Assembly (NCBI GenBank): GCA_038199985.1
Contig: JBBPYK010000131.1
Location: forward strand, 1 to 64,000
DNA length: 64,000 nt
Origin: Arthrobacter_J sp038199985
Lineage (GTDB): Bacteria; Actinomycetota; Actinomycetes; Actinomycetales; Micrococcaceae
Direction: 5' to 3'
A program made the position numbers and the translations under genes. Shown here piece by piece: positions 43,167 through 51,688 of the stretch (its first letter is position 1; each line of letters starts with the position of its first letter). A model generated the notes under the pieces. It searched no databases. It was not told the DNA's origin and saw nothing but the letters and a program-made list of their open reading frames with translations.

Positions 43167-43694
43167 GTGCCAAACATGGATCAATGGCCCACAGGGCGTC
43201 TACTGTCCACAGCGGCGCGTCTGGTAGAGCATGCGTGGAATGAACGATTGTCGTCCATCGGTGTCACACATGCGGGTGTCATTGGCCTTGGAGTCCTCGA
43301 TGACGAGGGCCCTATGACTCAGGCACGTCTTGCACAGATCGTGCATGTTCAGGCGCAGACTATGGGCAAAACTCTGGCGCGGTTGGAAAATCACGGTCAC
43401 GTATCCCGCGTTCGGAATGATCTGGATCGTCGAAGCCACATGGTGTCAATCACTGCTGCGGGCAAGGACGCCTTGACCTGCGCACACGACGTCGAGACAA
43501 CAATCGTCGAGGGAGATGAACTGTTGTCGGAAGAACTGCGATCTCATCTTTTCAGTGTTATCCGTGGGCTCGCAGGTAAGCAGAGCGTCAAGGACGTCGT
43601 GGAGACCACTGGCGAATCGGCCGTCGCAGACATCATCGCGGTGCGGCCCGACGAGTCAGAAGCAGATCTACTTCCGGTTGCTGTCGGAGAATAG
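43167..43694 (+). CDS. MarR-family transcriptional regulator
   Basis: 175 residues from GTG 43167, 6 nt after AAGGGGAT; an ATG three codons later is possible. Helix 1-2 dimer region, HTH MTQARLAQIVHVQAQTMGKTLARLENHGHVSRV and wing DLDRRSHMVSITAAGKDAL are textbook MarR. It is divergent from bcp across 154 bp, so regulation of the peroxiredoxin or of itself is plausible. Followed by a bidirectional terminator. Confidence 0.9.
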   Translation: MPNMDQWPTGRLLSTAARLVEHAWNERLSSIGVTHAGVIGLGVLDDEGPMTQARLAQIVHVQAQTMGKTLARLENHGHVSRVRNDLDRRSHMVSITAAGKDALTCAHDVETTIVEGDELLSEELRSHLFSVIRGLAGKQSVKDVVETTGESAVADIIAVRPDESEADLLPVAVGE

Positions 43695-43721
43695 CTAGCA
43701 TTAGTAATAGCTAGGGACAAG

Positions 43722-43760
43722 AAAGCTCCGGTTGACCGTTGGTCAACCGGAGCTTTTCTT
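43722..43760. terminator. Bidirectional terminator between marR and tRNA-Lys
   Basis: A perfect 16-bp stem, 43722-43737 with 43741-43756 (core GCTCCGGTTGACC), and a 3-nt loop. TTTTCTTT follows on the plus strand and TTTCTTG on the minus strand, so it can end both the MarR transcript and tRNA-Lys. Confidence 0.88.
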
Positions 43761-43763
43761 TGG

Positions 43764-43836
43764 TGCACCCCTCGGGACTCGAACCCGAAACCCATTGATT
43801 AAGAGTCAATTGCTCTGCCAGTTGAGCTAGGGGTGC
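43764..43836 (-). tRNA. tRNA-Lys (anticodon CTT)
   Basis: 73 nt on the minus strand. Acceptor stem GCACCCC/GGGGTGC, D loop with AACTGGCAG, anticodon loop CTCTTAA reading AAG codons, T arm CGGGTTCGAGTCCCG. CCA is not encoded; discriminator base is A. Confidence 0.96.
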
Positions 43837-43954
43837 GTTCTGCGTTGCGCTGAAAGCCGCCGTTTCCGGCTGAATCAGTCACTCGCAACGACATGAAACA
43901 TTACCAGCAAGATTCGCGAAACGAAAAATCGAGCTGCGAGTTCTGCGACACTCC

Positions 43955-44476
43955 CTATTTGGTGTCCTGCCGGTGCGTGGACTCGTCTGTGTGCTCGTCG
44001 CTAGGTCGTGACACGACGGTTTCAGATTCGTCTATGTCCCAGTCTCCGGCCCCATTTCTGGTCACCGGGTCAACCCCGGACTCCTGATGGTCTACTGGGG
44101 TTCCTGCAGCGAGGCGTTCCTCGATCAACGGCTCGTTGGGGTTGACCGGCTCATGGTCGACGCGGCTAGATCCCGATGTATGTGGCCGTTCCGTGTCATC
44201 TGTTCTGCGTCTGGCAGCAGCTTCGTCGCGAGCCATGGCTGCCTTGCCGCCAAGGCCTGGCCCTGCACTGGGCGTCGAAGCGTCGTGGTTACTGAACGTT
44301 GCGGGGGCTTGCTGACCGACGTCGGAAAAGCCGTGCTGAAGTGTCGCGGGAGCATGGTCCAGAGAATCAGGACTGTTGGGGCGGTTGGAATCCCGGTTCA
44401 ACAGCCACCACACGACGGCGACTATGGCAACAACAACGATGAATCCGATGACCCACTCCATGACAATCTCCTTCAT
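43955..44476 (-). CDS. Membrane-anchored acidic protein, unknown function
   Basis: 173 residues. One N-terminal TM helix (about residues 6-26, EWVIGFIVVVAIVAVVWWLL), then a hydrophilic, Asp/Ser/Thr/Pro-rich tail without cysteines or recognisable motifs, probably disordered. Topology is likely N-out/C-in because Arg/Asn follow the helix. No family recognised. It is divergent from the hydroxyacid dehydrogenase across about 80 bp. Confidence 0.65.
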   Translation of the reverse strand: MKEIVMEWVIGFIVVVAIVAVVWWLLNRDSNRPNSPDSLDHAPATLQHGFSDVGQQAPATFSNHDASTPSAGPGLGGKAAMARDEAAARRRTDDTERPHTSGSSRVDHEPVNPNEPLIEERLAAGTPVDHQESGVDPVTRNGAGDWDIDESETVVSRPSDEHTDESTHRQDTK

Positions 44477-44555
44477 CCGTGCGGTATCTTTTCCGCGTTG
44501 CTCCTGACGTTACGACGTGGCACGTGCAGTGTCCATAGACTGTAGCCTGTGGGGT

Positions 44556-45515
44556 ATGGCCCCAGAGCGCATTGTGCATACCCTTACCGTTCCCACGCCA
44601 GAATTGTTGGAGGCACTGAGTCCCCACTCCGGTCATGTTCGGCTCAGTTTGTGGGACCTGGAGTCAGCTCCGGTGGGATTGAGTTACGGGGAGATCGACG
44701 GCGTCGTGCTTCCGTATGCCAACGGGGCAGACTCCGCTCCGGCCCTCTCTCAGATCGAGGCATTGAAGTTCGTGCAGACGCAGTCCACTGGATACGAAGG
44801 ACTGCCGGAGATCATCGGTTCAGCAGTTGGCTTGGCGAGCGCCGCTGGTGTCCATGCGGCTGCGACCGCTGAACTTGCCCTCGGGCTGGTGCTGGCCTCC
44901 CAACGTGGCATCGCTGATGCCGTGCGCGATCAGGGACGAGCGGAGTGGAGCCACCGGCGCTATCCAGGGCTTGCGGACAAACGTGTGCTGCTGATCGGTG
45001 TGGGCGGTATTGGGCGCGAGATAGCCCGTCGTCTCGATCCATTCGAGGTGGAGCTCACCAGAGTGGGCAGCAAAGCCAGGAACGACGACGACGGCATGGT
45101 TCACGGGCCCGATGAGCTGGTAAAACTGGCCGAACACGCGGATGTGCTCATCATCATCACGCCTCTGACAGAGGCCACCCGAAAGTTAATCAGCGCAGAG
45201 GTTCTCAGTGCTTTGCCTGACGACGCGCTGGTCGTGAACGTTGCTCGCGGTGGCGTTGTTGATTCGGAGGCGCTGACTCGCGAAGTCGTTGCGGGCCGAT
45301 TGCGTGCGGCGCTCGATGTGTTTGATCCGGAACCGTTGCCAGCGGGCCATCCGCTGTGGAGCGCCGACGGCGCCATTATCACGCCACATACCGGCGGTAA
45401 CACGGAGGCCTTTGACCCGCGGATTCGTGCACTGCTTCGCAGGCAGCTTGAGGCACTCAACAATGGCTGCTGCCCGGAGAACCTCGTTCAATCAGGCCCA
45501 TTTTCCACGTTGTGA
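44556..45515 (+). CDS. D-isomer-specific 2-hydroxyacid dehydrogenase
   Basis: 319 residues from ATG 44556; an earlier in-frame ATG-less extension to 44517 is not conserved-looking. NAD(P) site VLLIGVGGIGREIA, then the catalytic residues: Arg in VNVARGGVVDSEAL, Glu in DVFDPEPLPAGHPLW, and His in ITPHTGGNT. Usual substrates are 2-oxoacids such as glyoxylate, hydroxypyruvate or 2-ketoisocaproate; the sequence does not decide. It stands alone, separate from serA further downstream. Confidence 0.9.
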   Translation: MAPERIVHTLTVPTPELLEALSPHSGHVRLSLWDLESAPVGLSYGEIDGVVLPYANGADSAPALSQIEALKFVQTQSTGYEGLPEIIGSAVGLASAAGVHAAATAELALGLVLASQRGIADAVRDQGRAEWSHRRYPGLADKRVLLIGVGGIGREIARRLDPFEVELTRVGSKARNDDDGMVHGPDELVKLAEHADVLIIITPLTEATRKLISAEVLSALPDDALVVNVARGGVVDSEALTREVVAGRLRAALDVFDPEPLPAGHPLWSADGAIITPHTGGNTEAFDPRIRALLRRQLEALNNGCCPENLVQSGPFSTL

Positions 45516-45544
45516 TGGGGACTAGCGACGCAGTTAGCTTGGTC

Positions 45545-46006
45545 TCAGTCCACGGTAACGAATTGCGTCATGAATGCTGTGAAGTCCTCGTAGTCCTCTG
45601 ACTGAACGAGACTGCGTACCGAATCCAGGAGCGGTAGCTCGATGGTTGGTGGCACCTCGAAGTAGAAAACGGCTCCTGTACTGGTGGCCGTTTCGAAGTG
45701 ATCTGGTGCGAGTTCCACGGCGTGGGCAAGGTTGGTCATGTTCAATTCCACTGGAGTGCCCGCTGGACTCATATCGCCGGCGTCGAAGGGTGCAATCATG
45801 ATCTCCAACGGCCGCCAGCGGTACCCCACCACATAGTATTCGGGCCCAGCCATGTCCCGGTCTGTGTCCGATAGGGGAGACCTGCGAGCACACACGAGGT
45901 TGTAGTCGCCATAGTTGGGAATCTGCGAATCAAACACTTGACGCAACAGGTTCTTCAGGCGCGCGCTGTCCTGGGGGCCGATCGGGGAGACGCTGGCAGA
46001 TGTCAT
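45545..46006 (-). CDS. Conserved-type hypothetical protein
   Basis: 153 residues, soluble, moderately acidic, no cysteines beyond one. It begins MTSASVSPIGPQDSARLKNLLRQVFDSQIPNYGDYNLVCARR in outline and has an alternating strand pattern, YYVVGYRWRPLEIMIAPFD and AVFYFEVPPTIELPLLDSV, suggesting an alpha/beta fold. No motif or family recognised. It ends 29 bp from the convergent dehydrogenase gene and starts 211 bp from a divergent LysR gene. Confidence 0.65.
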   Translation of the reverse strand: MTSASVSPIGPQDSARLKNLLRQVFDSQIPNYGDYNLVCARRSPLSDTDRDMAGPEYYVVGYRWRPLEIMIAPFDAGDMSPAGTPVELNMTNLAHAVELAPDHFETATSTGAVFYFEVPPTIELPLLDSVRSLVQSEDYEDFTAFMTQFVTVD

Positions 46007-46217
46007 GTGGTGCGGGACCTCTTTGGCGGCGCAGGAGCTGTGGCGTTCGACGGCGCGCCAGCTGCCCGGACCTTGCTACTTGGGTATGTTCCGGAGACTT
46101 CAGCCTAGCGGACGCTACCAGAATGATTTTAGGGTCCCCACCCTTATTGTTACCTCGTTGCCACCATCAACGGGGTCAGAGTCGTGTGGCACCGTGGCCT
46201 AACTATAGGATTTCCGA

Positions 46218-47144
46218 ATGGACTTGAAGCGATTGCAGATTCTCCGAGAGTTAGCGGACCGGGGGACTATTGCTGCCACTGCCATCGCATTGAATGTCAC
46301 TCCATCGGCCGTGTCTCAGCAGCTCAAGGTACTTCAGGAGGAGGTGGGCATCGAGCTGGTGGAGCGAACCGGTCGCCGTGTTCGCTTGACTGAGGCAGGC
46401 GTGGCGATGGCGGCGGCGTCGGCCGATTTGTCTGCAGCCATGGAGAGGGTCAAATCTACGGTTGATATATACCGGAGCGGCTGGCAGACAGAGATCCGCG
46501 GCGCATTTTTTCCCAGTTCCGCAGAGATGCTCCTGCCAGGGCTCCTCAGTCGCATAGTCGAGCTCGACGGAGTGCGGGTGGAGGCTGTCCTCGAGGACCC
46601 GTCCATGCGCGACTTTCCACCGTTGACTGCGGACTACGATTTTGTTCTGGCGCACAGTATCGAAGGCGTGGATACGTTCATTCGACCGGGTATCGTCGTC
46701 GTGCCGCTGATGCAGGAGCCCTTGGACATTGCCATGCAGGCAGGGCACCCGCTGACCTCCAAAGATGTCGTGACGCCAGAGGATGTTGTTGACTATCCAT
46801 GGGTCGGCGTCGCTCCGGGGTTCCCGCTGGATACCGTCTTGTCACAGATTGAGGTGCGCGCTGGACGGTTGGCCACTCGCATCCAGCAGTACCCGGATCT
46901 GAGGGTTATGGAGGCGCTCGTGGCGGCAGGTCATGGGTTGGCAATGTTGCCGCGCTACACCGCTCGGGGCCATATCTCGGAGAGGTTGGAGCTTCGAGAA
47001 TTGACCGGAGTACGTGCGCGCCGGTCCATCGCCGTGCTCATGCGCAAGGACGTTTCAGAGCGGACGTCCGTCCGCCGAGTCGTCGAGATGCTCCAGGCCG
47101 AAGCGGACGCGATCGTAACAGGCGCTGGAAAAAGCGTCATATGA
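46218..47144 (+). CDS. LysR-family transcriptional regulator
   Basis: 308 residues: N-terminal winged HTH (LQILRELADRGTIAATAIALNVTPSAVSQQLKVLQ in outline) and two-lobed effector domain (about 90-300). Such actinobacterial LysR proteins control transport or amino-acid genes. It lies 48 bp upstream of ilvD in the same direction, so it may be co-transcribed with ilvD or respond to a branched-chain intermediate. That link is inferred from position only. Confidence 0.88.
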   Translation: MDLKRLQILRELADRGTIAATAIALNVTPSAVSQQLKVLQEEVGIELVERTGRRVRLTEAGVAMAAASADLSAAMERVKSTVDIYRSGWQTEIRGAFFPSSAEMLLPGLLSRIVELDGVRVEAVLEDPSMRDFPPLTADYDFVLAHSIEGVDTFIRPGIVVVPLMQEPLDIAMQAGHPLTSKDVVTPEDVVDYPWVGVAPGFPLDTVLSQIEVRAGRLATRIQQYPDLRVMEALVAAGHGLAMLPRYTARGHISERLELRELTGVRARRSIAVLMRKDVSERTSVRRVVEMLQAEADAIVTGAGKSVI

Positions 47145-47192
47145 GGGTGGCAATTATCGGGTTCCGGGCTGGGCCGTCCTAGACTTTCAGGC

Positions 47193-48905
47193 ATGAGCGC
47201 TGCCCCGAACAAAAAGTCACCGGATATCAAACCTCGTAGCCGAATTGTCACGGACGGGATTCACGCGGCTCCGGCACGCGGGATGCTGCGTGCCGTTGGG
47301 ATGGGCGACGACGATTTTGCGAAGCCCCAGATTGGTGTTGCGAGCTCATGGAATGAGATCACTCCGTGCAACCTCTCACTGAACAGGCTTGCTCAGGGTG
47401 CCAAAGAGGGCGTTCACGCCGGTGGCGGATTTCCCATGCAGTTCGGCACCATCTCGGTATCTGACGGTATCTCTATGGGACACGAGGGTATGCACTTCTC
47501 CTTGGTCTCCCGCGAGGTCATCGCGGACTCAGTGGAAACAGTGATGCAGGCAGAGCGCATCGACGGGTCCGTGCTGCTTGCCGGCTGCGACAAGTCCCTT
47601 CCGGGCATGTTGATGGCTGCTGCGCGCCTGGATCTTGCGAGCGTTTTTCTCTATGCGGGATCGATCATGCCGGGATGGGTGAAGCTGGAGGACGGCACAG
47701 AGAAGGACGTTACGCTGATCGACGCGTTCGAAGCCGTTGGGGCATGTGCGGCTGGACGGATGTCCATCGAAGATCTTGATCGCATTGAACGAGCCATCTG
47801 CCCTGGAGAGGGCGCCTGTGGCGGCATGTATACGGCCAACACCATGGCGTGTATCGGTGAGGCGCTCGGGATGTCGCTGCCAGGTTCGGCTGCCCCTCCC
47901 AGTGCGGACCGTCGTCGTGATGCCTTTGCGCACCAGTCCGGTGAGGCTGTGGTCAATTTGTTGCGGTTGGGCATAACGTCCCGCGACATCATGACCATGA
48001 AGGCTTTTGAGAACGCCATAGCCGTGACTATGGCGTTCGGGGGTTCCTCCAACGCTGTACTGCACCTGCTGGCGATCGCCCGGGAAGCTGAAGTGGACCT
48101 CACCCTTGATGACTTCAACCGCATCGGCGAGAAGATCCCGCATCTGGGCGACCTGAAGCCCTTTGGCCGCTACGTGATGAACGACGTCGACAGGATTGGT
48201 GGCGTTCCCGTCATCATGCGGGCGTTGCTCGACGCCGGTCTTCTGCATGGTGACGCGTTGACTGTTACGGGCAAGACTTTGGCGGAAAACCTCGAAGCCA
48301 TCAATCCTCCGGATCTCGACGGCAAAATTTTGCGGGCCATGGATAACCCCATCCACCGCACGGGCGGCTTAACCGTGGTCAAGGGCACCATGGCACCGGA
48401 CGGCGCCGTCGTGAAGACTGCGGGTTTCGACGCCGAAGTGTTTGAAGGGACCGCGAGGGTCTTCGAACGCGAGCAGGGTGCATTGACTGCACTGGACGAG
48501 GGTGGCATCAAGGCTGGCGACGTCGTCGTCATCCGCTACGAGGGGCCCAAGGGCGGTCCGGGAATGCGGGAGATGCTGGCCATCACCGGAGCGATCAAGG
48601 GCGCAGGATTGGGCAAGGATGTTTTGCTCCTGACCGATGGCCGGTTCTCGGGAGGTACTACCGGGCTGTGTATTGGGCACGTTGCTCCGGAAGCGTCCGA
48701 CGGCGGCCCCATCGCTTTTGTGCGGGACGGGGACAAGATCCGTGTGGATATCCCCAACAAGTCCTTCGATCTGCTGGTTGATGAGGTGGAGCTTGAATCC
48801 CGCCGCGTGGGTTGGGAACCAGTGCCGCACATTTACACCAAGGGTGTGTTGGCCAAGTACGCAAAGCTCGTTCATTCGGCGTCGGAAGGCGCCTATTGCG
48901 GGTAG
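47193..48905 (+). CDS. ilvD: Dihydroxy-acid dehydratase
   Basis: Iron-sulfur lyase making 2-ketoisovalerate and 2-keto-3-methylvalerate, the third step of Val/Ile synthesis. 570 residues. Cluster cysteines appear in ASSWNEITPCN, LAGCDKSLPGML and GEGACGGMYTANTMACI; TDGRFSGGTTGLCIGHVAPEA is the C-terminal signature. It precedes the ilvBNC operon by about 300 bp on the same strand but is separated by an attenuator and a candidate promoter. Confidence 0.97.
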   Translation: MSAAPNKKSPDIKPRSRIVTDGIHAAPARGMLRAVGMGDDDFAKPQIGVASSWNEITPCNLSLNRLAQGAKEGVHAGGGFPMQFGTISVSDGISMGHEGMHFSLVSREVIADSVETVMQAERIDGSVLLAGCDKSLPGMLMAAARLDLASVFLYAGSIMPGWVKLEDGTEKDVTLIDAFEAVGACAAGRMSIEDLDRIERAICPGEGACGGMYTANTMACIGEALGMSLPGSAAPPSADRRRDAFAHQSGEAVVNLLRLGITSRDIMTMKAFENAIAVTMAFGGSSNAVLHLLAIAREAEVDLTLDDFNRIGEKIPHLGDLKPFGRYVMNDVDRIGGVPVIMRALLDAGLLHGDALTVTGKTLAENLEAINPPDLDGKILRAMDNPIHRTGGLTVVKGTMAPDGAVVKTAGFDAEVFEGTARVFEREQGALTALDEGGIKAGDVVVIRYEGPKGGPGMREMLAITGAIKGAGLGKDVLLLTDGRFSGGTTGLCIGHVAPEASDGGPIAFVRDGDKIRVDIPNKSFDLLVDEVELESRRVGWEPVPHIYTKGVLAKYAKLVHSASEGAYCG

Positions 48906-48932
48906 AACGGTGGGCAGCACAGTGTTCGGTTA

Positions 48933-48960
48933 GTGTCCACTAACTGGACATTGTGTCCAC
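48933..48960. promoter_or_regulatory. Repeat cluster upstream of the ilvB promoter
   Basis: TGTCCA (48934-48939) and TGGACA (48945-48950) form an inverted repeat, and GTGTCCAC is repeated directly at 48933-48940 and 48953-48960. It lies 25-50 bp upstream of the candidate -35, where an activator or repressor could act. No protein assigned. Confidence 0.4.
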
Positions 48961-48984
48961 ATGGTGAGACAAGGGCGTCTCCGG

Positions 48985-49011
48985 TTGACTCTCCATGGGG
49001 GAGAGTAAAGA
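48985..49011 (+). promoter_or_regulatory. Candidate ilvB operon promoter
   Basis: TTGACT at 48985-48990 as -35 and TAAAGA at 49006-49011 as -10 (15-nt spacer). If right, transcription would begin near 49018-49020, at the ATG of the leader peptide, making the leader mRNA leaderless; no ribosome site precedes that ATG. Confidence 0.5.
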
Positions 49012-49019
49012 CTACTTAT

Positions 49020-49064
49020 ATGCAGCTCGTATCCGTAGTCCTTATTAGCAGGCGCGTGGCTTAA
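49020..49064 (+). CDS. Branched-chain leader peptide of the ilvBNC attenuator
   Basis: Fourteen codons, M-Q-L-V-S-V-V-L-I-S-R-R-V-A, then TAA. Seven of 14 residues are Val, Leu or Ile, the pattern expected where ribosome stalling on scarce charged tRNAs controls transcription. It is followed by competing hairpins and a T-run terminator before ilvB. Comparable ilvB leaders are known in Corynebacterium. Too short for ordinary gene finding, so support is positional and compositional. Confidence 0.85.
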   Translation: MQLVSVVLISRRVA

Positions 49065-49132
49065 CCGCCCCACCTGGTAGCACTACACCACGCGCAAACC
49101 CCAAGGAGCCAACCGGCCTGAGGGGTTTTTTT
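49052..49132 (+). terminator. ilvBNC transcription attenuator
   Basis: GCGCGTGG (49052-49059), at the end of the leader peptide, pairs with CCACGCGC (49088-49095). Downstream AAACCCC (49096-49102) pairs with GGGGTTT (49122-49128), with further GG/CC pairing inside, and runs into T7 (49126-49132), an intrinsic terminator. Ribosome stalling in the leader would change the upstream pairing and so readthrough into ilvB. Confidence 0.8.
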
Positions 49133-49219
49133 GTTCCCACAGGGACATAGCGCAACAGCAAGACACGTGCCCCGGCTACGGGGTGCACCACCGTAGTATT
49201 TCGGTAAGGGAAGGCCCAG

Positions 49220-51139
49220 ATGAGCAAGGGATCGCCAATCAGCCCGGCGCTGATGCCACCAAAGGCGCAGCACGGCCCAGCAGGAACAGGCCAGACATCG
49301 TCCACCGCAGGCCAAACAAAGACCGGGAATGTCCACGGGTCGCCCGCGGCAGTCAACCTGGTCCAGGGACCAAACAACGTGGTGTCAGCGACACCAATGC
49401 TGGGCTCTGAATCCATTGTCCGAACCCTCGAAGAGCTCGGAGTCGATGAGGTTTTCGGTCTGCCCGGCGGCGCCATCCTTCCAACGTATGACCCATTGCT
49501 TGCTTCAAAAAAGCTCCGGCATATTCTGGTTCGTCACGAACAGGGTGCCGGACATGCCGCGGAGGGCTACGCCCTGGTCACCGGAAGGGTCGGGGTCTGC
49601 ATTGCAACGTCGGGACCCGGAGCCACCAACCTGGTGACGGCCATAGCGGACGCGAACATGGACTCCGTGGCCATGGTGGCCATCACCGGCCAGGTATCCA
49701 GCGCAGTCATCGGGTCCGATGCCTTCCAGGAAGCGGACATCGTGGGCATTACGATGCCCATTACCAAGCACTCTTACCTTGTGACACGGGCTGAAGACAT
49801 TCCGCGCGTGCTGGCCGAAGCGTTTCATATTGCCTCCACAGGCCGCCCGGGACCGGTGCTGGTGGACATCACCAAGGATGCACAGCAGGCCAAAACCACG
49901 TTCTCGTGGCCACCACGATTTGAACTTCCCGGCTATAAGACCGTGGTCAAAGGTCACTCCAAACAGGTTCGCGAAGCCGCCAAACTCATCGCGGCGGCAC
50001 AGCGGCCGGTCTTCTACGTGGGCGGCGGCGTCATTCACGCTCATGCCTCCCAGGAACTGTTGGAAGTGGCGGAGCTGGTGAATGCTCCCGTGGTGACCAC
50101 GCTGACCGCTCGCGGCGCATTCCCAGATTCCCACCCGCAGCACATGGGTATGCCGGGAATGCACGGCTCGGTTTCTGCGGTGACCGCGTTGCAGCAGGCG
50201 GACCTCCTGATCACTCTAGGTGCACGCTTTGATGACCGCGTCACTGGAATCCTGCACACCTTTGCACCCGGGGCAAAAGTCATCCACGCAGACATCGACC
50301 CGGCTGAAATTTCGAAGAACCGTACGGCCGATGTGCCCATCGTTGGGTCCGTGAAGCAGATCCTCCCGGAACTCAGCGAAGCCTGCCGTGCGTACTTCGA
50401 GGAACACGGACGCACGGACCTCTCATCCTGGTGGTCCATGGTCAACCGGCTCAAGGAGACCTATCCTGTGGGGTTCACCAGCCCGCCCGACGGACACTCA
50501 GCTCCCCAGAAGGTCATCCAGCGGATCGGCGAAATGACCGGCCCCGAAGGTGTGTACGTTTCTGGGGTGGGACAGCACCAGATGTGGGCCGCACAATTCA
50601 TTAACTATGAACGCCCGCACTCCTGGTTGAACTCAGCCGGTCTGGGAACTATGGGCTACGCAGTTCCTGCGGCCATGGGCGCCAAAGTGGGAAATCCGGA
50701 CCGCGTGGTCTGGGCCATCGACGGTGACGGCTGCTTCCAGATGACCAACCAGGAACTGGCCACCTGCGTGATCAACAACATCCCCATCAAAGTGGCGATC
50801 ATCAACAACTCCTCCTTGGGCATGGTCCGGCAATGGCAGACGCTGTTCTACGACGGCCGCTACTCTCACACTGATCTGAATACGGGTCATGACACCGTTC
50901 GGATTCCAGATTTTGTGAAGCTAGCCGATGCGTACGGCTGCGCCGCTCTGCGGTGCGAACGCGACGAGGACATCGACGCCACCATTGCAGCAGCCCTGGA
51001 GATCAACGACCGCCCCGTCGTCGTCGACTTTGTGGTTAGCCGCGATTCCATGGTCTGGCCCATGGTGCCCGCCGGTGTGAGCAACGACCTCATCCAGATA
51101 GCCCGCAACATGACACCCGAGTGGGAGCAGGAGGACTAG
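49220..51139 (+). CDS. ilvB: Acetolactate synthase, large (catalytic) subunit
   Basis: Thiamine-diphosphate, FAD and Mg enzyme condensing pyruvate with pyruvate or 2-ketobutyrate. 639 residues with an Ala/Pro/Gln-rich extension of about 65 residues, as in relatives. Catalytic Glu is in HEQGAGHAAEGYA; other motifs are GLPGGAILPTYDPL, GARFDDRVTG and the ThDP site from GDGCFQM to NNSSLGMVRQWQ. GGAAGG precedes ATG 49220. Leader and attenuator lie upstream; ilvN follows after 3 nt. Confidence 0.97.
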   Translation: MSKGSPISPALMPPKAQHGPAGTGQTSSTAGQTKTGNVHGSPAAVNLVQGPNNVVSATPMLGSESIVRTLEELGVDEVFGLPGGAILPTYDPLLASKKLRHILVRHEQGAGHAAEGYALVTGRVGVCIATSGPGATNLVTAIADANMDSVAMVAITGQVSSAVIGSDAFQEADIVGITMPITKHSYLVTRAEDIPRVLAEAFHIASTGRPGPVLVDITKDAQQAKTTFSWPPRFELPGYKTVVKGHSKQVREAAKLIAAAQRPVFYVGGGVIHAHASQELLEVAELVNAPVVTTLTARGAFPDSHPQHMGMPGMHGSVSAVTALQQADLLITLGARFDDRVTGILHTFAPGAKVIHADIDPAEISKNRTADVPIVGSVKQILPELSEACRAYFEEHGRTDLSSWWSMVNRLKETYPVGFTSPPDGHSAPQKVIQRIGEMTGPEGVYVSGVGQHQMWAAQFINYERPHSWLNSAGLGTMGYAVPAAMGAKVGNPDRVVWAIDGDGCFQMTNQELATCVINNIPIKVAIINNSSLGMVRQWQTLFYDGRYSHTDLNTGHDTVRIPDFVKLADAYGCAALRCERDEDIDATIAAALEINDRPVVVDFVVSRDSMVWPMVPAGVSNDLIQIARNMTPEWEQED

Positions 51140-51142
51140 ACC

Positions 51143-51655
51143 ATGGCACGTCATACCTTATCCGTGCTGGTTGAAGACGTCCCGGGCGTTCTGACCCGGG
51201 TAGCCAGCCTCTTTGCCCGTCGAGCCTTCAATATCAACTCATTGGCTGTTGGGCCTACCGAGATGACCGGAATTTCACGGATCACCGTGGTGGTCGAGGC
51301 CGAGGGAGACCTCCTTGAACAGGTCACCAAACAACTCAACAAGCTCATCAACGTCATCAAAATCGTTGAGCTCGTTACAGAATCCTCCGTGCAGCGAGAC
51401 CACATCCTGGTCAAAGTTCGCGCGGATGCGGCAACGCGACTGCAGGTGACCCAGGCAGCCGATTTGTTCCGCGCCTCCGTGGTGGATGTCTCCACCGATT
51501 CACTGATCATCGAGGCCACCGGTACCGCCGAAAAGCTGGGGGCTCTGCTGAGCGTCCTTGAACCATTCGGTGTCCGGGAAATTGTCCAGTCGGGCACCCT
51601 TGCCATCGGCAGAGGCGCCAAGTCCATGAGCGACCGGGCTCTCCGAAGCGCCTGA
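51143..51655 (+). CDS. ilvN: Acetolactate synthase, small (regulatory) subunit
   Basis: 170 residues. N-terminal ACT domain (about 1-75: HTLSVLVEDVPGVLTRVASLFARRAFNI in outline) that binds valine for feedback inhibition, and a C-terminal domain (80-165) with VREIVQSGTLAIGRG. It starts 3 nt after ilvB and precedes ilvC by 33 bp with a good ribosome site, so ilvBNC is one operon. Confidence 0.97.
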   Translation: MARHTLSVLVEDVPGVLTRVASLFARRAFNINSLAVGPTEMTGISRITVVVEAEGDLLEQVTKQLNKLINVIKIVELVTESSVQRDHILVKVRADAATRLQVTQAADLFRASVVDVSTDSLIIEATGTAEKLGALLSVLEPFGVREIVQSGTLAIGRGAKSMSDRALRSA

Positions 51656-51688
51656 TCCCACCTATCCACCCACACGAGGAGAAAACAA

